The notes beneath the pieces were generated by a model. The model worked only from the letters and a program-made list of their open reading frames with translations. It searched no databases and was not told where the DNA came from. A stretch of 64,000 bases of DNA from Luteitalea pratensis (GTDB taxonomy: Bacteria; Acidobacteriota; Vicinamibacteria; Vicinamibacterales; Vicinamibacteraceae), in the NCBI RefSeq assembly GCF_001618865.1, contig NZ_CP015136.1:2639001-2703000 (forward strand), read 5' to 3'. The translations under genes and the position numbers were made by a program. The first letter of the stretch is position 1. Every line of letters begins with the position of its first letter. Shown piece by piece: positions 57,386-64,000 of the stretch.

Positions 57386-58063
57386 ATGAAGATCCGCATT
57401 TTTCGCCTCGCTGTCGCGTTCGCATTGGCCCTGCCCTCCGTCGCGGCCGCGCAGGACCCGGTCGAATTCCACATCGGCGCCGGCGTTGCCTTCCCGGTCG
57501 GCGATGTCGCCGACTCGTTCGACACCGGCTTCAACTTCAGCACCGGGTTGACCTTCAACGCCAACGAGGCCGTCGGCTTCATGGGCGAGTACCAGTACTT
57601 CCGCTTCGGCGGGCCGGACCGGACGTTCGAGAACCTCAGCCCGACGCCGCAGGCCGGCGATCGCATCCTGATCGAGAGCAACCACCAGATGAACGTGGTC
57701 GATTTCAACGTCGTGTTGAGGGCCGGAGGCACGAGCGGCATGCGGGCGTACCTCATCGCCGGGCCGGGCGTCTATTGGCGCAAGGTGCAGCTGACCACGC
57801 CCAGCGTCGGGTTCATCACCGTGTGCGACCCCTACTGGTACGTGTGCTACCCGGCGCCGGTCTCGACCGACGCCATCGTCGGCGACCGGACCTCGACCGA
57901 CTTCGGGATCAACGTCGGCGGCGGCGTCAACTTCGGCGCCTTCTTCGTCGAGGCCCGCTACCACTATGTCTGGGGGCCGAAAATCGAGCCGCAGTCGGGG
58001 GGCGGCCAGACCTACGGGTCCAACGCGTCGTATTTCCCCATCACCGCCGGCTTCCGTTTCTAG
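57386..58063 (+). CDS. Outer-membrane beta-barrel protein
   Basis: A 225-residue exported barrel of the OmpA/Opa-like small type. The signal peptide ends SVAAAQD. Strands include FHIGAGVAFPVGDVADSF, VGFMGEYQYFRFGG and GINVGGGVNFGAFFVEARYHYVWG, with the C-terminal PITAGFRF. Two cysteines (CDPYWYVCYP) probably form a disulfide in a loop. AAGGAG fixes the start. It is likely monocistronic, under its own sigma-54-like promoter. The function is unknown. Confidence 0.82.
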   Translation: MKIRIFRLAVAFALALPSVAAAQDPVEFHIGAGVAFPVGDVADSFDTGFNFSTGLTFNANEAVGFMGEYQYFRFGGPDRTFENLSPTPQAGDRILIESNHQMNVVDFNVVLRAGGTSGMRAYLIAGPGVYWRKVQLTTPSVGFITVCDPYWYVCYPAPVSTDAIVGDRTSTDFGINVGGGVNFGAFFVEARYHYVWGPKIEPQSGGGQTYGSNASYFPITAGFRF

Positions 58064-58200
58064 GCCAACTAGTCCTTAGTACGCGCCATTCTGCCCCGAG
58101 GATGGGCTAGCATCCGGGCAAGGACGATATGGTGACCCCGCCTGACGCAGCGCCCGCGTGGCCTGCGTCGCCGGGTCCCTCACAGCGAAGGAGCAGGTAC

Positions 58201-58704
58201 GTGATTCGAAGCAAGCGGTGGATTGGCGGGACGGTCCTCGTCCTGGGTATGGCCACGGGCGCGCACGCCCAGCAGACGCAACCGGCCCCCCAGCCGGCGC
58301 CCCAGAACGTCGACGAGTACGTGAAGTTGATTCGCGACGGCGTCCAGAAGGACAAGGCGCAGATCATCGGCGCCGCCCTCGAACTCGACGCCACGCAGGC
58401 GGCGGCCTTCTGGCCGGTCTACAAGCAGTACGAAGCCGAACTGATGGCGATCGGCGACAAGCGCTACGCGGGCATCAAGGCGTATGCCACCAATTACGGG
58501 TCGCTGACCGACGCCAAGGCGACCGAGTTGATCGACCTCGCGCTCGGCCTCGAAGAGCAGCGGCTCGCGCTGATCAAGCGCTATCTCGGCGAGTTCCGGA
58601 AGGTGATTCCGGGTGTCAAGGTGGGACGTTGGTACCAGGCCGAAATGGGCCTGAACCGAATCGTCGACGTACGCCTTGCGGCCGAACTGCCGCTGTTGAA
58701 GTAG
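58201..58704 (+). CDS. Spy/CpxP-like helical periplasmic protein
   Basis: A 167-residue exported, mainly helical protein. After the signal (ending GAHAQQ) and a proline/glutamine linker comes LELDATQAAAFWPVYKQYEAELMAIGDKR, which resembles the LTxxQ motif of Spy/CpxP chaperones, and then two more helices. The similarity is weak. AAGGAG lies ten bases before the GTG. It precedes the RND efflux genes by 40 bases, so it may be part of that operon, in keeping with an envelope-stress role. Confidence 0.7.
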   Translation: MIRSKRWIGGTVLVLGMATGAHAQQTQPAPQPAPQNVDEYVKLIRDGVQKDKAQIIGAALELDATQAAAFWPVYKQYEAELMAIGDKRYAGIKAYATNYGSLTDAKATELIDLALGLEEQRLALIKRYLGEFRKVIPGVKVGRWYQAEMGLNRIVDVRLAAELPLLK

Positions 58705-58744
58705 CGCAGAAGGCGCCGCCATGCTGGTGATGAAGGAGAACGTC

Positions 58745-59974
58745 ATGTGTCGCCCCCCCCACACACATGTCGAGCCCGCGCGGAGCCGTGCGCGTCTCGT
58801 CATCGCGCTGCTCGGGACCGGCCTGCTGGCCGGCGCCTGCTCGGAGAAAGCGGCGCCGCCGCCACCACCCCCGCCCGAGGTCCTCGTCACGCCGGTCGTC
58901 CGGCGTGACGTGCCGGTGCCGATGGAACTGGTCGGACAGACCCGCGGCTTCCAGGACGTCGAGATCCGCGCGCGTGTCGAAGGCTTCCTCGATGTCGTCG
59001 GCTTCAACGAGGGCACGCTGGTGCGCAAGGGACAGGTGCTCTACCGCATCGACCGCAAGCCGCTCGAAGCCTCGCTGGCAAACTCGAAGGCCGAACTGGG
59101 GACCGCGCAGGCCCGCTACGAAAAGACGCAGAACGACGTCAAGCGCCTGCAGCCACTGGCCGCCAAGCAGGCCGTCAGTGCCCAGGAGCTCGACGACGCC
59201 GTCGCCGCAGCCGACGCGGCCCGATCGCAGGTCGAGGCGCGCAAGGCGGAAATGGAGCGCGTGTCGCTCGACCTCGGGTACACGAACGTGACCTCGCCGA
59301 TCGACGGGCTCGTCGGTACCACGCAGGTCAAGGCGGGCAGCCTCGTCGGTCGCGGCGAGAGCACGCTGTTGACGACGATCTCGCAAATCGATCCCATCCT
59401 GTTCCGGGCCGGGATCAGCGAGGCCGAGTACCTGCGCCTGGCGCGTCGCGCCGCTGAGGTCCGCACGGCGAACGCGGGCAAGAAGATTCCGATCGATCTG
59501 ATCCTGGCCGATGGGTCGACGCACCCACACAAGGGGGCCCTCGACGCGATCGAGCGCGCCATCGATCCGACGACGGGCACCTTGAGCCTGCAGTTCAAGT
59601 TCGCCAACCCTGGCGGGCTGCTCCGGCCGGGGCAGTACGGCCGCATCCACTTCGTCACCGAGTCGAAGAAGGACGCGATGCTCGTGCCGCAGCGCGCGGT
59701 CCAGGAGATGCAGAACCTGTACAGCGTCGCGGTGGTCGGCAGCGACAACAAGGTCGCGTTCAAGAACATCAAGGTGGGCCCGCGCCTCGACGACCTGTGG
59801 GTCGTCGAGAGCGGCCTCACGGGCACCGAGAAGGTCGTGGTCGCCGGCCTGCAGCGGTTACGTGAAGGCACGGTGGTCACGCCCAAGCCCGCACCGCCGT
59901 CCGCACCGCCGTCGGCGACCGCCGCCGACGCGGGCCATCCTGCGCCAGCCGCAACGGTCGCAGGGGGGAGGTAG
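58745..59974 (+). CDS. RND efflux periplasmic adaptor (AcrA family)
   Basis: A 409-residue membrane-fusion lipoprotein linking the RND pump to its outer-membrane channel. The lipobox is LLAGAC, followed by a proline-rich spacer. The lipoyl halves (VEIRARVEGFLDVVGFNEGTLVRKGQVLYRID and the returning LDLGYTNVTSPIDGLVG) flank a helical hairpin (about 95-170), and barrel and membrane-proximal domains follow. The ATG used has AAGGAG seven bases before it; one eight codons earlier does not. The pump gene starts three bases after the stop. Confidence 0.95.
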   Translation: MCRPPHTHVEPARSRARLVIALLGTGLLAGACSEKAAPPPPPPPEVLVTPVVRRDVPVPMELVGQTRGFQDVEIRARVEGFLDVVGFNEGTLVRKGQVLYRIDRKPLEASLANSKAELGTAQARYEKTQNDVKRLQPLAAKQAVSAQELDDAVAAADAARSQVEARKAEMERVSLDLGYTNVTSPIDGLVGTTQVKAGSLVGRGESTLLTTISQIDPILFRAGISEAEYLRLARRAAEVRTANAGKKIPIDLILADGSTHPHKGALDAIERAIDPTTGTLSLQFKFANPGGLLRPGQYGRIHFVTESKKDAMLVPQRAVQEMQNLYSVAVVGSDNKVAFKNIKVGPRLDDLWVVESGLTGTEKVVVAGLQRLREGTVVTPKPAPPSAPPSATAADAGHPAPAATVAGGR

Positions 59975-59977
59975 GCG

Positions 59978-62900
59978 ATGGCCAAGTTCTTCATCAACCG
60001 GCCGATCGTGGCGATGGTCCTGTCCATCATCATGGTCCTGCTGGGACTGGTGGCGATGCAGGGACTGCCGATCGCGCAGTATCCCGAGATCGTTCCACCG
60101 ATGGTGCAGATCACCACGACCTTCGTGGGCGCCAGCGCCACCGACGTGGAGGCCGCCGTCGCGACGCCGCTCGAGCAGAAGATCAACGGCGTCGAGAAGG
60201 GCATCTACATGAAGTCCACCAACGCCAACGACGGCACGTTGACGTTGAAGGTCTCGTTCGAGGTCGGCAGCAACCTCGATATGGACAACGTCCTCACGCA
60301 GAACCGCGTGTCTGAAGCCACACCGCAGTTGCCGCAGGCGGTGAAGAACTATGGCGTGTCGGTGAAGAAGGCGCTCGCCTTCCCGCTGATGGTCATCTCG
60401 GTGAAGTCGCCCAACGGGACGTACGACAACAACTTCCTTTCCAACTACGCCTCGATCAACATCAACGACAACATCGCCCGTATCCCCGGCGTCGGGCAGA
60501 TCAACCTGTTCGGTGGCAGCGACTACGCGATGCGCATCTGGCTTCGGCCCGACCGCATCGCCAACCTCGGGATCACCGTTCCCGACATCATCAACGCCAT
60601 CAACCAGCAGAACCAACTGAGTCCGGCGGGCCAGATCGGCGGCGCGCCGGCGGTGCCCGGCACCGAGTACACCTACACGGTCCGCACCCAGGGGCGCCTC
60701 CTCACCGAGGACGAGTTCGGCGAGATCATCGTCCGCGCCAACCCGGATGGCTCCGAGGTGCGCCTCAAGGACGTCGCGCGCATCGAACTCGGGACGATGC
60801 TGTACAACGCCGTCGGCCGCCACAACGGCAAGCCGTCGGCGGTCATTGCCGTCTTCCAGATCCCCGGGACCAACGCCCTGCAGGTCGCCGACAACATCAA
60901 GGCAGCGATGGAGGACCTGAAGACTCGGTTCCCGCGCGACATGGAATACGAGGTCTCGCTCGACACGACGTTGCCGGTCACCGAGGGCATCACCGAAATC
61001 CTCCATACGCTGGTCGAGGCGGTCGTGCTCGTCATCATCGTCGTGTTCGTGTTCCTGCAGAACTGGCGCGCGACGCTGATCCCGCTCCTCACCGTGCCGG
61101 TGTCGCTGGTCGGCGCGTTCATGTTCTTCCCGCTGCTCGGCTTCTCGATCAACGTCCTCTCGCTGCTGGGCCTGGTGTTGGCCATCGGCATCGTCGTGGA
61201 CGACGCGATCGTCGTCGTGGAAGCGGTGATGCATCACCTCGAGCACGGCATGCAGCCCAAGGAAGCCACCATGAAGGCGATGGAGGAAGTGTCCGGGCCG
61301 GTCATCGCCATCGCGCTCATCCTGACCGCGGTCTTCGTGCCGGTCGGCTTCATGGGCGGCATCACCGGTGCGCTGTACCAGCAGTTCGCGATCACGATTG
61401 CGCTGTCCGTGCTGCTGTCGGCGGTCAACGCGCTGACGCTGTCGCCGGCGTTGGCGGCGCTGCTGCTCCGGGCGCCGACCGGTAAGCGGACGCTGCTGAC
61501 GCCCTTCTACAACGGCTTCAACAAGGTGTTTGGCATCGCCACCAACGGGTACATCAGCTTCACGACTCTCCTCGTGCGGAAATTCGTGGTCGGCCTCTTC
61601 CTGATCGCCGGGCTCACGTACCTGACGGTGGGGCTGGTGGGACGCATTCCTGGCGGGTTCGTGCCCGAGGAAGATCAGGGCTACCTGCTGATCAGCACGC
61701 TGCTGCCCGATGGCGCTTCGCTCGAGCGGACCGACGCGGTGATGAAGAAGGCAGAGGCGATCCTGGCGGCCAACCACGCCGTGGGGGGCTACAACGCCAT
61801 CTCGGGCTTCAGTCTCCTGACCGGTGCCTACTCCTCGAACATGGGCTTCTTCTTCGTGGCGCTCAAGCCGTGGCATGACCGTCACAGCGAAGAGGAGCAC
61901 GCCAACGGCGTGACCGCAGCCCTGAACCGGGCGTTCGCGCAGCAGATTCCGGAAGGATTCGTCATCGCGTTCGGGCCGCCGGCGATTCCAGGTCTTGGGA
62001 CGGGCGCCGGCTTCACGATGCAGTTGCAGGACCGCATCGGGCAGTCGCCCGCCTACCTGGCCGAGCAAACCGAGCGCTTCATGCAGGCGGCGCGGCAGCG
62101 TCCCGAGATTGGACGCATCTCGTCCTTGTACCGCGCGAGCGTGCCGCAGGTGTACGCCGACATCGACAGGTCGAAGGTCCTGAAGCTCGGCGCCCCGCTC
62201 GCCGACGTCAACAACACGCTCGGCGCGCTGCTCGGCAGCACGTACGTCAACGATTTCAACAAGTTCGGGCGCGTCTACAAGGTGTACGTGCAGGCGGAGC
62301 CGGAATTCCGGAAAGATCCGAAGCAGTTCGGGCTGTTCTTCGTCCGCGGCAAGAACGGCCAGATGGCGCCGCTCGACACGCTCGTGACGACGAGTTCCAC
62401 GAGCGGTCCCGAGTTCACCAACCGGTTCAACCTGTATCGCTCCGCTGAACTGACAGGTGTGCCTGCTGCAGGCTACAGCTCGGCGCAGGCACTCGCCGCG
62501 CTGGAGGAGGTCGCGCGAGAGGTGCTGCCGGCCGACATGGGCTACGACTGGGCCGACATGTCCTACCAGGAGAAGCGTGCGCCGAACCCGGCAATCACGT
62601 TCGCGTTCGCGATCTTCCTCGTGTTCCTCGTGCTCGCGGCGCAGTACGAGAGCTGGGGCTTGCCGTTCAGCGTGCTGCTCGGCACGCCGTTCGCGGCCTT
62701 CGGCGCGTACTTCGGCCTGTGGGCGGCACGGCAGTGGATAGGGCCCAGCTACGTGAACAACGTCTTCGCGCAAATCGGGCTGATCATGCTGATCGGCCTG
62801 GCGGCCAAGAACGCCATCCTGATCGTCGAGTTCGCGAAGATGCTGCGCGAACAAGGCAAGGATCCGGTCCCGGCCGCCCTCGAGGCGGCGCGGCTGCGGT

Positions 62901-63160
62901 TCCGGCCGATCCTGATGACCGCGTTTGCGTTCATCCTCGGCGTGGTGCCGTTGCTCAGGGCGACTGGCGCCGGTGCCGAGGCGCGCAAGGTGATGGGCGT
63001 CACGGTGTTCTCCGGCATGCTCATCGCGACCTTCCTCGCGGTCCTGCTCGTCCCCGTGCTCTACGTCACGGTGGAGAAGGTCACCGGCCGGAAGCACGTG
63101 CCGGAGCCAGCGGACGTCCCGGCGACACCCGCGGTTCCCCATCACGGAGCGGAAGCATGA
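59978..63160 (+). CDS. RND multidrug efflux pump permease (AcrB/HAE1 type)
   Basis: A 1060-residue inner-membrane pump of the hydrophobe/amphiphile RND class, driven by proton flow. Proton-relay acids are in GIVVDDAIVVVEAV (helix 4) and the lysine is in GLAAKNAILIVEFA (helix 10). The N-terminal FFINRPIVAMVLSIIMVLLGL and PGGFVPEEDQGY are typical. It exports drugs, detergents or solvents through the outer-membrane channel encoded next. The family length is exact. The channel gene overlaps by four bases. Confidence 0.96.
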   Translation: MAKFFINRPIVAMVLSIIMVLLGLVAMQGLPIAQYPEIVPPMVQITTTFVGASATDVEAAVATPLEQKINGVEKGIYMKSTNANDGTLTLKVSFEVGSNLDMDNVLTQNRVSEATPQLPQAVKNYGVSVKKALAFPLMVISVKSPNGTYDNNFLSNYASININDNIARIPGVGQINLFGGSDYAMRIWLRPDRIANLGITVPDIINAINQQNQLSPAGQIGGAPAVPGTEYTYTVRTQGRLLTEDEFGEIIVRANPDGSEVRLKDVARIELGTMLYNAVGRHNGKPSAVIAVFQIPGTNALQVADNIKAAMEDLKTRFPRDMEYEVSLDTTLPVTEGITEILHTLVEAVVLVIIVVFVFLQNWRATLIPLLTVPVSLVGAFMFFPLLGFSINVLSLLGLVLAIGIVVDDAIVVVEAVMHHLEHGMQPKEATMKAMEEVSGPVIAIALILTAVFVPVGFMGGITGALYQQFAITIALSVLLSAVNALTLSPALAALLLRAPTGKRTLLTPFYNGFNKVFGIATNGYISFTTLLVRKFVVGLFLIAGLTYLTVGLVGRIPGGFVPEEDQGYLLISTLLPDGASLERTDAVMKKAEAILAANHAVGGYNAISGFSLLTGAYSSNMGFFFVALKPWHDRHSEEEHANGVTAALNRAFAQQIPEGFVIAFGPPAIPGLGTGAGFTMQLQDRIGQSPAYLAEQTERFMQAARQRPEIGRISSLYRASVPQVYADIDRSKVLKLGAPLADVNNTLGALLGSTYVNDFNKFGRVYKVYVQAEPEFRKDPKQFGLFFVRGKNGQMAPLDTLVTTSSTSGPEFTNRFNLYRSAELTGVPAAGYSSAQALAALEEVAREVLPADMGYDWADMSYQEKRAPNPAITFAFAIFLVFLVLAAQYESWGLPFSVLLGTPFAAFGAYFGLWAARQWIGPSYVNNVFAQIGLIMLIGLAAKNAILIVEFAKMLREQGKDPVPAALEAARLRFRPILMTAFAFILGVVPLLRATGAGAEARKVMGVTVFSGMLIATFLAVLLVPVLYVTVEKVTGRKHVPEPADVPATPAVPHHGAEA

Positions 63161-64000
63161 TCCTGCATCGGCACGCACGCCGGGCTCTCGTGGCGCTTCC
63201 GGTCCTCGTGGCCGTGACCGTCAGCGGGTGCCGCGTCGGCCCCGAGTACAAACGACCCGACCTCGCGCCGCCCGCGAACTACCGCGGCGCGCCGGCGACA
63301 GCCGCCCCCGAGTCGCTGGCCGATGTGCCGTGGTGGCAGGTCTTCGAAGACCCGGCCCTGCAGAGCCTGGTCCGCGACGCGATCGCCAACAATCCCGACC
63401 TGCGGCTCGCCGTTGCGCGGGTCAGTGAGGCGCGAGCGCTTGCGGGCGTCGCGAAATCGTTCCTGTACCCCGACATCAACCTGAACGCCGGGTACACGGG
63501 CAACCAGGCCTCGAGGAACTCGCAGCCGCCGGGCGCGTTGGCCGAACGCGATCGCACCTTCAACAACACGGCGGTCTCGGCCAACCTGGCGTGGGAGATC
63601 GACCTGTTCGGTCGGATCCGCAGTGAGAACGACGCCGCCTTCAACCGCTACCTGAGCACCGAGGAGGGCCGGCGTGCGGTGCTGGTCACGCTGGTCGCCG
63701 ATGTCGCGACGTCCTACTTCCTGTTGCGCGAGTTCGATTCCCAGCTCGAAGTGGCACGGCGGACGCTCGAACTCAACGAACGGACGGTCACGTACTATGC
63801 CGACCGGCTCCAGGGAGGCGTGTCGAACCGTCTCGAACTGAACCAGGCCCGCGCCAACCGGTCGCTGACTGCGGCATCGATCCCCGAACTCGAGCGCCAG
63901 ATCGCCATCATCGAGCACGCCATCAGCGTCCTCGCCGGGCGTGCGCCAGGAGCCATCACGCGTGGCCGTTCCGTGACCGAACAGGCGACGCCTCCGATGG
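63157..64000 (+). CDS. RND efflux outer-membrane lipoprotein channel (NodT/OprM family), partial
   Basis: The outer-membrane channel of the tripartite pump, cut by the right edge after 281 residues. The lipobox is TVSGC; RVGPEYKRPD follows, as in OprM and NodT proteins. Then come DVPWWQVFEDPALQSLVRDAIANNPDLRLAVARV and the first helical and barrel segments (LYPDINLNAGYTGN, LAWEIDLFGRIRSE). Its ATG overlaps the pump gene's stop, so the three genes are one operon. Confidence 0.94.
   Translation, partial: MILHRHARRALVALPVLVAVTVSGCRVGPEYKRPDLAPPANYRGAPATAAPESLADVPWWQVFEDPALQSLVRDAIANNPDLRLAVARVSEARALAGVAKSFLYPDINLNAGYTGNQASRNSQPPGALAERDRTFNNTAVSANLAWEIDLFGRIRSENDAAFNRYLSTEEGRRAVLVTLVADVATSYFLLREFDSQLEVARRTLELNERTVTYYADRLQGGVSNRLELNQARANRSLTAASIPELERQIAIIEHAISVLAGRAPGAITRGRSVTEQATPPM

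Noticed and set aside
59858-63178. 1106-codon open frame opposite the RND pump gene
   Set aside because: Antisense shadow of the pump gene; composition is dominated by Arg, His, Asp and Gln with no fold signature.

Overview
The window is GC-rich, densely coded bacterial chromosome with no rRNA, tRNA, phage, IS or CRISPR signal. It looks like an acidobacterium of the Vicinamibacteria type (Luteitalea-like). The clues are a DUF5916 protein, a DUF1080 protein, Ior-type molybdenum hydroxylases, many exported proteins of unknown function, and numerous intergenic palindromes and heptamer tandem repeats. The taxonomic call is inference from gene content.

Layout. 1-5.2 kb: end of a [2Fe-2S] hydroxylase subunit, an exported alpha/beta hydrolase, a DUF5916 protein and a type-Ic aspartate aminotransferase. 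5.2-6.1 kb: a repeat array, then a CsbD-like stress protein. 7-19 kb: DUF1080 protein, metallo-beta-lactamase-fold hydrolase, Gfo/Idh oxidoreductase, two methyltransferases (one apparently exported), an IorA/IorB pair, a hybrid histidine kinase and an aquaporin. 19-24 kb: two small unknowns, TatC, an MltF-like lytic transglycosylase and a DUF481 protein. 24-38 kb: an envelope region with two sigma-54 activators, two ABM-domain proteins, several exported proteins, an Omp85-like barrel next to a possible secreted kinase-fold protein, a Tlc-type nucleotide transporter and a DUF4136 protein. 38-43 kb: GH13 and GH63 glycosidases. 44-53 kb: a minus-strand fermentation cluster (K+ channel, PflA, PflB, AckA, phosphotransacetylase, MFS carrier, L-serine dehydratase). 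53-58 kb: exported proteins including a DUF3300/DUF2950 pair, a SpoIIAA-like protein and an outer-membrane barrel. 58-64 kb: a Spy-like protein and an RND efflux operon running off the edge.

How the genes fit together. The 44-53 kb genes form a route serine to pyruvate, to acetyl-CoA plus formate, to acetyl phosphate, to acetate plus ATP; the serine dehydratase unexpectedly carries a Tat/lipoprotein signal. Several upstream regions contain sigma-54-like -24/-12 elements (GG-N10-GC) 40-70 bases before envelope or stress genes, and two sigma-54 activator genes lie among them. I propose, as inference, a sigma-54 envelope/stress regulon.

Repeats are the other theme. Short palindromes followed by GCCTAC or CTACCT, and 7-base tandem repeats, fill most gaps between genes and in places reach into coding sequence.
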